From contig CM060834.1 in assembly GCA_030762175.1 (NCBI GenBank), forward strand, positions 28,526,501 through 28,590,500: a DNA stretch of 64,000 nt, in the 5' to 3' direction. This document shows, piece after piece, positions 1 through 11,780 of the stretch (position 1 is its first letter; every line of letters begins with the position of its first letter). Source of the stretch: Metallyticus violacea. Lineage: Eukaryota > Arthropoda > Insecta > Mantodea > Metallyticidae. The notes under the pieces are model-generated. The model was given only the letters and a program-made list of their open reading frames with translations. It ran no database searches and was not told the origin of the DNA. Position numbers and translations under genes: made by a program.

Positions 1-299
1 TGCGCTTCATCTGTTCTTTTTGCTTCCATCTCAATTTTTCGCTTCGAGGATTTACATAATAATTACAGTGTGCTAAGAAAGGGAACGTGCAAAACATTGT
101 TATGTTGTCATGTCCTAATGTCAATGTTGTAGACATTTTCCACCATTTCAACATTTAGTTATCTAGAAAACTGGTTTTATACCGTTAAAAGATAAAATAA
201 TATGTGCTACTGCATCTTAAAATGGAATTGTACAGAGTGCTTCCCTTTTTCCCAATAATTGTTTTGATTATATTTCTACATAATACAGCACATATCACA

Positions 300-1080
300 C
301 AAATACCAGGTATGTTAAAAAATAACAAACGTTTAATTTTTTTGAAAAGTTGTGCTATCTCTTTGACTCCCTGGAAAGATCATACTCCTGTATTAATACA
401 ACACTCCCAAAGGCGTTTGAGTTTCTGACAGAAGTCCTGATGTGCGTTTTTGGAGACTGGGCGAACTTCTTCAACATATTTTGTTTTGTCTTCTAAATTG
501 AGTGGAATCTTCGTCCGTTCATCAGGTTGGGGAAAAAAACGCGAGTAGTAAGAAGAATATGAAGATCAAGGAAAAGCAGTATTTTTTTTTTCCGTACAAA
601 ATGCGAACAGATAATGATGAAATCGCTGGTGCATTATCGTGTTGCAAAATCCATGAGGTGGTCTCTGCAAGCAAGGCATCTTCCTTCTCAAGTTTTCTCA
701 GAGACTTCTGTGGACATTTTGGTAACACCAGTGAATCACATTTTGGCTCTTCGCCAGAAATTCGTAACCAATTACACCCTCGATGTCGAAGAAATCCTTC
801 AACATCACTGTGACTGGCCTGATGAAATATTTTGGATCTTGCTGAAGATTTTTCAAACCATTGTGTTGAATGAACTTTCGTCTGAACACAATAAACATAG
901 ATTCATGTTTCATCACCAATGATTATTCTAAAGGTGTTATTCATAAAGTTCCATCCTCATTTACTGATCTAAGAGTTCGTGGCAGCGAGGCTATTGTCTC
1001 TCTCCTCATTTGTCAACAGCTGAGAGACATGCACTCGGGCAAAAAGATGCTTATAAAGCTTATAAAGCTTTTCTGATAGG
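300..1080 (-). pseudogene. Decayed mariner-like transposase
   Basis: Reading the minus strand in shifting frames gives the ordered landmarks of a mariner-type DDE/D transposase. They are a GDET-stop-IYVY block near 920 (first catalytic Asp), FFDIEGVIGYEF near 800, a second Asp in the motif HDNAPAISSLSVR near 620, and a C-terminal FCQKLKRLWECCINTG near 420, which matches the family's usual W-x-x-C-I end. Frameshifts and stops separate every block, so the gene is dead. The third acidic region is poorly preserved. I did not find clear terminal inverted repeats, so the element borders are approximate. The motif order is seen directly; the family assignment rests on known mariner transposase architecture. 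Confidence 0.75.
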
Positions 1081-1700
1081 ATTTCATGACAGTTATTTTT
1101 AAACGTCGAAGAATCCAGTATGGATTTGTAGGTGACCGCCTGAGGCTAATAAGCAGATAGACCTAAGAATGCACACTTCTACAACTTAGTGAAAAAGAAG
1201 AAGTGACAAAGTATAACCCAAATGTGTAATGAAACATCGTTATTCCTTGAGAAAGTGAAACTATGCTCAATGCGACCTAAAAAGTTGTTAAAATATACCC
1301 ATACACCCATAAATGACCAATTGTGAAAAAATATGCTTTAATGAGGCACTTCTGCCAAACAAAACGTGCATTATTATAAGAATCATAGCATTAATTATCA
1401 GCGTGGAAGCTCTGTGATGCCACAGTAGTAAAACAGGGTGTTAAACACTAATAAAAATATCATTCTTTACTAACTACTCATCTGTTACGAGCATCTATGG
1501 AGTAACGAAAACCACGCAAGATTACAATTTCATTTGCTGAATACTATAGCGCCATATGATCATCAGATCTTTACAGTCATGACAAGAAAACATGCCCTTT
1601 ATGATTATTATATTTTCACCTTTTTATTTTAATTAGAGATTTAGGAGAATAAATAAAGAATTCCGACTGTCTTCTTGGTGTAGTAGTTAACGTTTTTAAG
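1081..1700. other. AT-rich spacer, nothing recognised
   Basis: I see no coding potential, repeat boundary or RNA gene in this stretch, only AT-rich single-copy-looking sequence. Confidence 0.5.
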
Positions 1701-1966
1701 TAGTATTTAACGCCCTTTTTAACTACTAAGGCATCACAGATAGTGGACAGTTATGATACATAAGTTGAAATGATAAACTGGATTTTTTTAATGAAAGAAA
1801 GCATTTCAGGTCTAAGTTTAAGGTACTTCTCCAGCATTTGTCATTTATGAGGACTGAGGAAAACCTGGAAAATACCTCAGTCAGGGAGGATAGTCCTGGT
1901 GGGAATCGAACCCAAGACCTCTCGCTCACTACTCCGTGTCATAATGACCGCAGCCACCGTTGGCGG
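1701..1966 (-). repeat. SINE1 copy, full length, diverged
   Basis: On the minus strand the copy runs from a tRNA-like head (near 1966) to the family's 3' end (near 1701, TAGTATTTAACGCCC on the plus strand). The B-box equivalent is the inverse of GGGAATCGAACCC near 1900. The central block GAGGACTGAGGAAAACCTGG is shared almost exactly with the copies at 44.2 and 56.0 kb. Several substitutions against the other copies mark it as old. Confidence 0.85.
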
Positions 1967-2345
1967 TTTTTAGTTATCTTGCTACTTGCTGACTTGGCCG
2001 GGAAGTCCAGGATTGGATCCCTGGCATCCGTTTAAGAATGTTCTAACTTAGGGGGATTTGGAAAGATGTTCACCCAGCCTCGTAAGGACAATTGGGAGCT
2101 GCCCAATAGAGAAGTAGCGTTCTTCCATTTCGAAAACGACGTTAAAGGCCAACGCAGGGTATCGCCGTGCTGATAACATTCCTCCCTTGCAAAATTACCC
2201 TCTATCCTTAATGTCGCAAGACGGAAGTAGAGAACGCAGCGGTCACTGCGGAAGGACTAGGCATAGGACTGTGGCGCCAAAGGAGGAAATAATGAACTCC
2301 ATGTTCTGTGTTAAACTGGTGAGCTGTCAAGGAAACGGAACACAA
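1967..2345 (+). repeat. Possible further tRNA-related repeat, unclassified
   Basis: Directly after SINE1 lies a less AT-rich block with a B-box-like AGGATTGGATCCCTGG (around 2010-2026), followed by a body without coding capacity. The layout resembles a tRNA-headed SINE on the plus strand. No second copy exists in this window, so the call is weak. It could be any dispersed repeat or unique sequence. Confidence 0.3.
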
Positions 2346-2521
2346 TGAAACTTGAGATTCCATGTCACACAAGTGTCATTTCTCAGTGCATTAATACAAA
2401 AATTTCACAGTTTATTGACAAAGAGAATACAACCAAACGTTGGCCCTCCAAAGGAATAGGTAAGAGTTATGTTTACAAGCAAACTTGTAGATACAGTCAT
2501 GGAAGAAATATTTGTTGATTT

Positions 2522-2752
2522 GGTTTATTTACGAACGCTCAGGTCATCAGCGTCTCATTCAAATGAGAGCGTGAAACGGCCGACAAATTTTGCTCAGAAG
2601 CCTCTTCTTTCTGGCTTAAGGTTCTTTATCGTGCCGTAAATGTACGATACGGGACCCAAGCTTTACTTCCCTTCGGAAAGAAGCCAACTTAGGATTTTTA
2701 CGCCTGAAAATAACCATCGACCGTGGTCAGGAGTGAATCCGCGATCTTGATG
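2522..2752 (-). repeat. SINE2 copy, diverged
   Basis: The copy carries the SINE2 landmarks in reverse orientation: TTTATTTACGAACGCTC (altered 3' tail), GTGAAACGGCCGACAAATTT, a block around GTGCCGTAAATGTACGA, then GGATTTTTACGCCTG. The head is damaged: the inverse B box reads GGAGTGAATCCGCGATC, and the A box is missing. It lies 58 bp from the next SINE1 in the same orientation. Confidence 0.85.
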
Positions 2753-2810
2753 AAAGAAGTATGAAGTTATTAAAGTTGAAGATTATTTTTTTGTTGTTTT
2801 TGTTTGAATA

Positions 2811-3062
2811 TTGTTTAACTCCCGTTTTAACTACTGAGGCATCACAAGCGGTGGACACTGATGGTATATGAGATTAAATAATAAACTGGGAAAGGATTTT
2901 TTTTTAAAGGAAGGGGAAATTCAGGCCTAAGTTTACTCCCCGGCATTTGCCATTTACAAGGACTGACGAAAACCTGACAAAAACCTAAGTCAAGAAGAGA
3001 ATCGAACCCCAGACCTCCCGCTCACGAATCCGCGTCCTATTAATGATTTCAGTCACATGGTG
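2811..3062 (-). repeat. SINE1 copy with internal deletion
   Basis: A minus-strand SINE1 with the 3' end at TTGTTTAACTCCCG and a decayed head near 3062. About 14 bases (the GACGGTCCTGGCGG block present in other copies) are missing before the inverse B box GAATCGAACCCC. The A-box half of the head is strongly mutated. Confidence 0.82.
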
Positions 3063-4006
3063 AAATAGAGCAGTTTTTAAATATAAAATATTACCGATTT
3101 GAAATAAACTGTAGATACTTTTTCTCCGCGATTTAGATGAAAACTTGGCAAGCTAATTACAAAAAGTGTGTAACTAGTTATTGAGAAACAAACATACACG
3201 GTATGTTGCTAAGTTATTGGAAATGGATTCTAATGGGATTATGTGTTGACAATGTTTTGTGATTCGATAGGTAATATTTAGCTCTTTCAGATAAACCAAG
3301 GTCCTCCCTTTGGTATATTGGAGAGCACACCAGCTCCTTCATCTACAAAATGCCTGCAAAAAGTTGTGAAAGGTTACACAGTATCGCGCAATCAAAACGT
3401 TTCATCATATAAAATAAATCGCAAGTAAGAAGCGGACGAGGCATTTTGTGGAGATGACCAGTCAGCCGCTGAGTCACATCGGGACTCAGCTGACCCTGAC
3501 ATTCCTCACCGAGCATTTTCCCTTTATTCTTGTTTCTCCCTATCCTCCATTAGGCACAAACGCGAGCTTTTGACCGCCGAAAAATTACATGCTTCTGAAG
3601 GTCACTGCTACATCGGTCTGTCAACCTCATCATTATTCTTCCTAAGCGAATAATCTCCCTCATTATATAACAACCAATCTCAGGATTTTCTTACCACTAT
3701 TGTGTGCTCAGGAAATAGCTTGCGTTGTTTGCCAAATCGTTGTTAAAACTTTGCTATTGCAGGTTTGGATAATACGATTAGTAAGCCGTCTCTAGCCTCA
3801 GTGGTATAGCAACAGTTTCTCCCACAATGCAATGCGACTGAAGCGCTATTAGATATTAAAACGTCAAAACTAAATTGTTTTCTGTGTAGTTACAAGCGCT
3901 TAATTGACATTTGGAACAGTTCTTTCGATCCACCGCATATTATTTTATATATGTAAGCCCAATTATATTTTGGCATTGTATAAATTATATAAATATTATG
4001 CATATA
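3063..4006. other. AT-rich spacer, nothing recognised
   Basis: I find no supported gene or repeat boundary. A short (TA)-rich stretch lies just before the mariner insertion at 4007. Confidence 0.5.
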
Positions 4007-5279
4007 TGAGGGTAGGTCCATAAGTTTCCGGCCTAACCATTTACTAGGCATGATAAAGACAAACTATATTTCACTTTTCAAATTGTTACCCTTTATTGCA
4101 ATATACTTTTCACATCTTTGAATTAACATTTCAACCGCCCCCCCCCCTCCAAATAATCAGAAGTCTTGTCTGCAAAATGGGCATAAACAGCATCCATCAC
4201 TTCTTAGTCACACTGAAATTTCCTTCCTCGAAGTTCTCGAGTTATGACAAAAGGAAATAATCACTGGGAGCTAGATCTGGGCGGTATGGTGGATAGTCGA
4301 TCTCCTTGAAGTCACATTTCTTCACACCTTTCTTTGCAACAACAACTGTGTGCCCAGGCGCTTTGTCGTGAGAAGGCGCACACTACCACTCGGCTTTCCT
4401 CGCCTTTTGTCTTTGATGGGAGCACGTAGTCTGTGCAGTAGGCCTTCATAGTACTCCCCATTAACTGTGGTGTTCCTCCTTGCGGTCAACGAAGAGTATT
4501 CCTTCGCAGTCCCAAAAGATTGTAGTAATGGTTTTCTTGGTTGACCGAGTTACCTTAGCCTTTAGAGGCGGTGCTTCGCCAGGTTTACGCCTGCCACTCC
4601 ATTGATTCTCTTTTGGACAAAGGATCACAGTAGAGGACCATAGTTTCATCTCCTGTAACAATCGTTTACGGAACTTCTCTCTCATTGCCACGGCAGAGCT
4701 CGAAAAATGCCTGACAACAGATGACTCGTTGCTTCTTTTGGACTGAGGGAAGAAGTCCAGAAACCCATCTTGCACTGACCTTATTCGTATTTAAATGTTC
4801 ATGAATAATTCGAAGGACTGTTGTTTTAGAAAGACCCAACCTTACTGCTATTCTGTAACTTCGAACCGCCGGTCTTCCATAATTTCTCCTTCCACAAAGA
4901 GCAATGTTTTCAGTAGTGAGCACCTCCAACGGCCGACCTGCACGCTCTTCGTCTTCAATGCTTTCTCGACTCATTCGAAAAAGTTTGACTCATTCTTTTA
5001 CGGTAGAATATGAGGGGAATACTTCCCATAAACACCAAATAATCGCTGTTTAATTTCATTTGGAGCAAGTCCTTCCTTTGTGAAGAACTCAATAACATCT
5101 CGAAACTGCATTTTGAACATGTCACAATTTTCAACACATAGCCTTCTTTGTGCAACTATATCTGAACAACTGAACACAGCGAAGTGGAAGTTACAGCTGC
5201 AGATAAGGTATGACACCAAATAAGGATTTTGTGAAGACCGCCTTATTGGCGAAGTGGAAAGCTTATAGACCGACCCCTG
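4007..5279 (-). mobile_element. Mariner element, copy A1, transposase broken
   Basis: The element is flanked by TA (4005-4006 and 5280-5281), and its terminal inverted repeats resemble GGTAGGTCCATAAGTTTCCG. Its length of about 1.27 kb is normal for mariner. The minus strand encodes pieces of a transposase: an N-terminal stretch with EDEERAGRPLEVLTTEN (an HTH linker), RLGLSKTTVLRIIHEHL, a second Asp in SHDKAPGHTVVVAKKGVKKC, and the third-Asp block YRPDLAPSDYF. Frameshifts separate these pieces. A run of about ten C lies near 4138. The same family is present at 60905-62147 in opposite orientation. The element abuts the tandem-repeat array that starts at 5281. Confidence 0.9.
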
Positions 5280-5280
5280 T

Positions 5281-6330
5281 AAGTACCGAATTTTGTTGCA
5301 AAGAAATAAATAATGGTGCCACTAGAGCGATTTTTGAATTTGGGTTTTACTTCTAATGAACCGATTTCCCTGATTTTCAGGAACTATTTTTCTCATTTTA
5401 TTTAAATGGTATATACGGAGGTTCCTCGCATAAAAGCAAATATTGGTTCCGCTAGAGTAATTTTTAAATGTTGGGGTTCAACTAAACCCCCTCTCCTAAT
5501 AATCTTTTTTGATAATTTTCGGAAATGATTTGTCTTATTTGTTTTAAATAGTATATACAGAGTTTTGTTGTGAAAACAAATACTTACTTCACAAAAAATT
5601 GAAATTGCGGCCTCTAGAGCGATTTTGAAATTTTACCTCGTTTGTCGGAGATACCTCCACTCTTAATGGGGCGATGGCCTCATTTTCGGAAACGGAAATT
5701 TATCAATTTATTATAAATAAATCTACCGAGTTTCATTGAGAAAAACAAAAAATTGCGGCGGCTAGAGCGCTATAAATCTTTGTTCTGTTTTTTTCCCCAT
5801 CAGCGTCCCATTCAATTCCGGGCGTGAAACGGTCGACAAATTTTGCTCAGAGGCCTCTTGTTTCAGGTTTGAGGTTCTTTTTCGTGCCGTAAATGTACGA
5901 CACGGGACACACGGCTTTACTTCCCTTCCATAGGAAGCCATACTCAGATTTTTACGCCTGGAAAAATCCATCGATCCTGGCCGGGTTTGAACCCGCGACC
6001 TTAGGTTTAGAAGGCAAGTATGCTTACCACCACACCACCAGGACCGACTCTTTGCTTTAGGTTAACCCCCATCACCAATGGCCCAAATTTGCAGGTTTTT
6101 GAACTAAATGAGCTGTTTGTTAATTAATGGGTATATGCTGAATTTGGTTGAGAAAAAGCAAAAAAGTGCGGTGCTAGAGTGCTATCAGACACACATATGC
6201 ATAAATATATGTATACATTTTTTTTCAGTATCATTTTCGGTATTTAGTAGGTAGGATCGATGGAGATTTAAAGGCATTTTTCAAAACCTTTTCATGGGTA
6301 CAGTCACAATAGCTACATCCTTTCGGAGCT
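5281..6330. repeat. Degenerate ~145-bp tandem array A plus unique flank
   Basis: Five diverged units each contain a GCTAGAGCG-like core (near 5320, 5451, 5613, 5762 and 6172) preceded by a stretch like GTATATACGGAGTTTTGTTG and followed by a TTTTAAATTTTGGG-type block. Once the SINE2 inside the last unit is discounted, the spacing is roughly 130-160 bp. After the last unit comes a flank around CATTTTCGGTATTTAGTAGG (about 6230-6320) that recurs after array B at 19260. The shared flank shows that both arrays belong to one dispersed repeat. Its class is unknown, and no protein is encoded. Confidence 0.75.
5797..6047 (-). repeat. SINE2 copy inserted in tandem array A
   Basis: A near-complete SINE2 in reverse orientation ends with a well-kept tRNA-like head: inverse B box GGGTTTGAACCCGCGACC and inverse A-box region CTTACCACCACACCACCAGG. 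Its insertion splits one array unit. A short TCTTTG direct repeat on both sides (about 5777 and 6049) may be the target duplication. The 3' tail of the family is missing here. Confidence 0.9.
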
Positions 6331-7251
6331 AGCAGTATAGTGGGTATTCCTTTGTAAATAGTAACTGGTAATTCTAGGTAGAAGATGCATAGGATGACTT
6401 TAAAGCACAGAAGAAGAAAAACTCATTTGTCATCGTAAGCATGTTTAAATATTCCAAGCTAATAACATGAAGGCGGTTGTGTCGCAGTTTCTAAAAACGT
6501 CCATGCGTTATCTTGTTAGTGACGACCTAACATTAGGCAACACAAACATGGAAATGTGAGGGCTCGAGAGACCGTGAAGATGGATGAATTAAGATTATGT
6601 GGAAACCACTTTCACCTGGAAGCGCCATGTTGAGCAACGTTCACGGTCACCACATGCTGCTTCACGTAATGGAGTGGCGACTCTGACGAGTTCGGCAACA
6701 TAATAATAATTATCATCATCTTCCAGACCGGCCCACCTCATTCCTTTTTGTTCCTTCTCTGTCTTCTGTTTCGGTTGCTGAATGTCGTACAAACTGCTAG
6801 AACTACAAAGTGGCAGTAGCTTTTACAGATGTTAAAGGTATTCAGCTGGCAAAATGTGGTTATATTGTACATTTTTATGGGTCTTGGCCATGGTGGCCAT
6901 AAAGTTCCTGGAAATTACTGAAAAACAAACAAAAGTATGTTGAAGATCAAATGTGCGCTGTTAGTAGACTTTTCTTGTTTAATGTTTCCACAATTTTGAG
7001 GTTAAACATGCTTGTTTTATTGCTCTTGGTTATAGCTTGCTTTTCTGGTTATACAGTGAGATTAATTGAGATACGGTCCGGCACAGCTCAGCTTCTTGTT
7101 GGGAGAAGCCAGTTGTCAATGTCTCATAACACATTTCAATTAGAAGCCTGTAGTTAGTATAGTGGAGGCTTTACATTCCTGTGTTAAACGGTGTTTCGTT
7201 GTGTGTAAATTGTGTGCTATTTCTTCTTCGTTGGTTTTGTCACTAAATATA
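6331..7251. other. Spacer, nothing recognised
   Basis: I see no supported gene. Short frames occur but have no recognisable motif, and no repeat matches other parts of the window. Confidence 0.45.
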
Positions 7252-8010
7252 AGAGGCATTCTAAAAGTTTTGCAAATGTCACCTTAAACTCCAAGCTAAG
7301 GATGTTGACGGTGCAACCACTTGTCAAAAGCACTGTGGTACTCGTACGGAAATATCGTCAACAGAACTGAATTTATAGTATGAACAAGGTCCTCCACTCG
7401 TTTAAAAGATTTTCCAGCAACGCGAGGAAACACCCAGAAGTCGCTCGGTGCGAGGCCAGGGCTGTAGGGTGGATGGACCAGCAACTGGACTTTGGAGACT
7501 TCCAGTTTCCTCAAATTTGCAGTTCTGTGAAGAGACGCATTGTCGTGCAAAAGCATCAACCTTGAGGATCCTTTCTTGGAAGTTGCCACCTCAGTTCTTC
7601 AAATAAAGGATACAAAATATAAGTGTTATAGTATTCTGCGTTTATTGTCATTACTTCTGGCTACAATCATCCACATGGTCCTTCATTGTTGAAGAAATTC
7701 GTGATCAACCGCTTCCGAGAGGGAAAACTTTTTAGAAAAACAATTGGTCTTGGACCATTCTCACACGCAGTTCTGAGCTTTCAGTACCAGTGCATATATC
7801 TGTCAAATGTTTAGGACCGTTTGGTGGAAACTTGCTCAGCAATTCTCTTGGACTGCCCTTTCTCTTCTTCTTCTCTTCATTGTTTAGAGAATGTGGACCT
7901 CATTTTGCACAGGTCTTTCTCAGCTTTAAATGTTCATGTCATTGCTGCCAACACTATGAACAGCTACCAGTCTTCGTGGATTTTTTTTCCTTGCTCTTTC
8001 AATCTAGGTT
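7252..8010 (-). pseudogene. Mariner-type transposase remnant (lineage shared with 13852)
   Basis: The left end AGAGGCATTCTAAAAG after a TA (7250-7251) resembles a mariner terminal repeat. The minus strand encodes the C-terminal catalytic part: LMLLHDNASLHRTANLRKL (second Asp) and HPPYSPGLAPSDFWVFP (third-Asp block), ending in a stretch like EYHSAFDKWLHR. Upstream pieces such as AEKDLCKMRSTFSKQ are recognisable only as short blocks between stops. The first catalytic block is not found intact. The element is closely related to the copy at 13852-14265. Confidence 0.8.
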
Positions 8011-8667
8011 TTGGCGTGTAAAAATGTGGAATCCAAAGTTTTCTGTAGAAATATTCATGATGTTTCATCAGCTATTGATACAGGACTGAACTCAATACAC
8101 TGTATGACAGTGACAATTGGTAAAGTCAATTAGATTCGTAAACAAAGAATATAATTAGTGTTGAAAAAATTGCCTAATATAAAATATAAATGTGAAATTT
8201 ATACGAATATATTTATAAAGATGATATAATATAGAAGGATGATATAATATTGAAAATACAGAAACATATAAAAATCAATAGATATATGATATATAGTTTT
8301 ATGCAAATATAGACAGGAATAGATACATACGAGTTAAAGTAGTAAAGTAAAAATATGTAAGAAATGTACTGGTTACCAGTACAGTTTCTACCGGATACCG
8401 GTGAATAGTAGTTAATTAATTTAGAGTTAAACATTAAGTGAAAGTAGTAAAAGTAGTAGCTGGTTTCCAGCAATTAGGAAGTAGTTGAAGGAAATGTAAT
8501 TTTGTTAGTTATCAAATTTGTTATTTTTATTATTTTTGTAAATTTAAAAGTGTAACCAAGGTATGTGTTATCTGGAAAATAATAATGTAAGAATGTAATT
8601 TGTTAATTTAGAAATAAAGTGTAAGAGTTTGCAATGCACGTCCTTGTATAGGAAACAAGTATTTCAG

Positions 8668-8711
<44 letters not shown>

Positions 8712-9370
8712 GTACGACAGTAACTATGCAAGTTTAAACTTGTATTTTGATAGTTTAAGATCCATTGTTGCCATCTGCGTTAGTTACATTTTTGTACATT
8801 CTTGTCCAACAATGGATAAGCTGGTTTCAAAACGTTTTGAATGCCTCTTCTTGAAGAACGGGTGTTTATGTACGATAGATATGTGAAAACGGATTCTTGC
8901 AGAGAAGGCGATTCGCAAGAAAATATCCTGGCATTCGTGTTGCAAGTGGAGAAACCGTTCGCTAATTTGAGACGATCTTAAGACGACAAGAAACGTGTAC
9001 CGAACCACTATGAAAAGCTAGATGAAATCAGGAATTTCCTATACAGATACTGTCAATATATTACCACTCAGTGTTACTGTTTTCAACATATCTTATACTG
9101 CACAAGTTATGCTTATTGTTATCATCAGTTTAAAACCTTAATTAATGCTTTCAGCAAAAATATAAATAACTTTACACGCGACGACGCTCTATCTCGTTTT
9201 TCCGGTCGCTTGACGGAACTTCTCATTAGGCAGTACATTTGACTTTCATAGTCTACTTATTATGATACATTTTAAATGTGATATTTCATTTCTTAATTTC
9301 GTTTACACATGCACCAATCCAGGAGACTTAGAAATTAGCATTGAAAAAGCTATAAAGGGGGTTAAGATAA
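8011..9370. other. Very AT-rich spacer with microsatellite
   Basis: The 8100-8600 part is extremely AT-rich, with short repeated motifs such as GATATAATAT. No gene or known element is seen apart from the ATT microsatellite listed separately. Confidence 0.5.
8668..8711. repeat. (ATT)n microsatellite
   Basis: About 14 perfect ATT units follow TTTCAGATT. Confidence 0.97.
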
Positions 9371-10320
9371 ACAGGTGTTTCAAAAAATATGGTACAAATA
9401 TTCAGGTGAGGAAATAAAAGCGGAAAGAAGCAAAAAAAAAAAAAAAAAAAAAAAAAGTTGCAGTAAACATGGGTCTACAAATTAGCTGATTCAAAATAAT
9501 AGCATGGTTCAGGCCGCCACTTAAGCGCATAGATATTATGTTGGGACCAATTCCAACAAAAACTGTATTTTATTTCATTTATCAATAAAGAGACAATAAA
9601 ATTCATAACTTTGACTTCAGCAGTGCAGAAATGTGATTGAACATACACAAAAGAAGCTTGTTTGAACAACAGTGAAGTTTGTGCTAATTTACTGTACTGA
9701 TAAACGTCAAGTGAAGACTTTTACAGCAGGTGTTCAAAGTGCTGAATGCAATTCTGCAGTCTTCTCCGCAAAAACTTGTGAATGATCTCGAATCCTGGAT
9801 CACTGTTCATTTGTTGGAAGACACCTACCATCTGATGCTGCAATTCTTCTGATGTGGTGATGTACGTTATATAAATTAGACTTCTTTGTATAATCTAATA
9901 CACAAAAACCCAAAGGATTTAAATCCGATGATCTGGCAGGTCATGGTACAAGTCCTCCTCTATCTAGCCACCGTTGCTGTATATCCTTTCCATGTTTACA
10001 TATCTTTTCATAAATTCACGATAGACACATAACATTTATTGCACTATACATGGCAACCATTGATCAATTTATTGGTTTTTGTTTATTACCGAGGATTACA
10101 CATGAGGGGAATGGGTAGGGGAAAGTGCGGCATACGTTTGAAGCATGAATGTTGTTTGGTTTACAGTATCTAGGTGCTTTGTTCAGTGGCGCCCCCAACC
10201 AAAATAATTGATGTCATTATATCGTAAATAGTTAATATCATTGTTAACAGGAACATTTTGTTTTCTTTTAGCTTGTGATTTTCACTGATAATGTTTACCA
10301 TCATTTTTAAAACATCCTGT
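9371..10320 (-). mobile_element. IS630/mariner-superfamily element E1, transposase broken
   Basis: The ends ACAGGTGTTTCAAAA (9371) and the inverse of ACAGGATGTTTTAAAAATG (10320) form imperfect terminal inverted repeats. Minus-strand translation gives two hallmark blocks: RWLDRGGLVP then PARSSDLNPLGF (third catalytic region, one stop), and the C-terminal SFTSFC/KFLRRRLQNCIQHFEHLL followed by a stop. These are typical of the insect transposase group that ends in a xxxGGHFEHLL box. The N-terminal half is not recognisable. A poly(A) tract sits at 9431-9456. A related, shorter element is at 24118-24803. Confidence 0.8.
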
Positions 10321-11020
10321 ATATGATTAAGATGTCCCCTTTTTATTTTTTTATTCGTCAGTTTTCTTCGTTTTAATGTGATACATGTAACGTAGGCATA
10401 TTTTCCAAAATAAAAATTAGATTATAGCTGATAGCAAACATTCAGTAAATGTATATATGTTATACTTAATATAAAATTTGGTAGAGAGATAAATCAATTA
10501 GTTTATATTTGACTAACTTCCCCAAATAACGAAATTATTTTCATAGGAATTTTTTTTCGTGGAACATCAAAATAGTATTGATATATTTTTTGACGGACAG
10601 GGAGGTAATCAATCGATTTTTTGGTTTTGGTATTTTTTAAGAAAATGTAAAAGAATTAAGAGAACCTCAAAACCTTCCAGACTTACAGTTCCCCATTCTT
10701 CTTATTCCTCTAAATCCTTTTGTCTTTTTTTTTTTTTTTTTTTTTTTTTTTTAGTCAAGCAGATATTTATTTATTTTCTGAACAATTAGAAAAATATTCA
10801 CACCGCAGCAAACATTTAGCAAATTATTAAAGTTTAACCGAGTAAATGATTCAGAACATCATAAACATAAGTGTAAAATAATTTAAAACAGTTACAATTG
10901 TCGTATCGGTTTAAAAATATATTATAAATAAGCAGGAGAATTAAAATATGAAAATTATATAAAATTTGAAATTAAAATCCAAACAACAAAAAACCAAAAA
11001 TAATTTTTTTATTCATCTTA
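10321..11020. other. AT-rich spacer with poly(T)
   Basis: A 28-bp poly(T) lies at 10725-10752. No coding or repeat signal is otherwise seen. Confidence 0.5.
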
Positions 11021-11777
11021 AGGTAACCAGGAAGTGTAAATCTAGCAAATAATACAGCAGTATATATTTTGTTCAGAATCTCAGAAATTTTAAGTCTATC
11101 AATATGAAATTTGAATGAGATATCAAGAAAACTTAACTAAATATGCGAGTAAATTTTCATTCTCTAAGGCACATAAAAGTTTTTTAAAAAAAATAATCAA
11201 AAAATAAATCTTATTTCCCAATAACTTAAAAATTCGCCATAAATTTGCATTTTTCTCAATATGGACTGGATCAATGTTGTTGAAAATTTGCACACACATA
11301 ATGCATGCAAATGTGACGAGTTATAACTAGAAATGTTTAAATATCACTATTATTCGATGAAAAATCCATATCATTCAGAAGTGAAAAATATTTTATTTTT
11401 TTTACCCCAACATTTTAAATTAAAAGTCTCTTCAAGCAACTAGCATAGATATGTTATTTTGGTTCCCAGAATAACATGTTGTTTACATTTTATGTAAATA
11501 ATACATTCCAATTCCACCAAGAGTTTATAAGAAAAATGCATGATTATGTCAGTGTTTCCAGTTTTTTAACAAAATTTTATTTTTGTGGAAAAATGTTTTT
11601 ATGTGCAAATCTTTTTATGTGCATTAGAGAATTAAAATTTACTGAGCATCTTTAGTTAAGTTTTTTAATGTCTCACAAAAAATTTTTATTGATAGCTTTA
11701 AAACTTTCTGATCATGGGATACAGTGCAAAATGTATACTGCTGCATTATTTGCTAGATTTACACTTCCTGGTTACCT
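11021..11777. mobile_element. Palindromic MITE, PIF/Harbinger type
   Basis: The element begins AGGTAACCAGGAAGTGTAAA and ends with the inverse of the same sequence. The two arms remain alignable for about 170 bp (11021-11190 against 11600-11777) around a central loop region. It is flanked by TTA on both sides (11018-11020 and 11778-11780), the target duplication expected for PIF/Harbinger transposons. No transposase is encoded, so it must have been moved in trans. The TIR and the TTA flank are seen directly; the superfamily is inferred from the 3-bp TWA-type duplication. Confidence 0.75.
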
Positions 11778-11780
11778 TTA

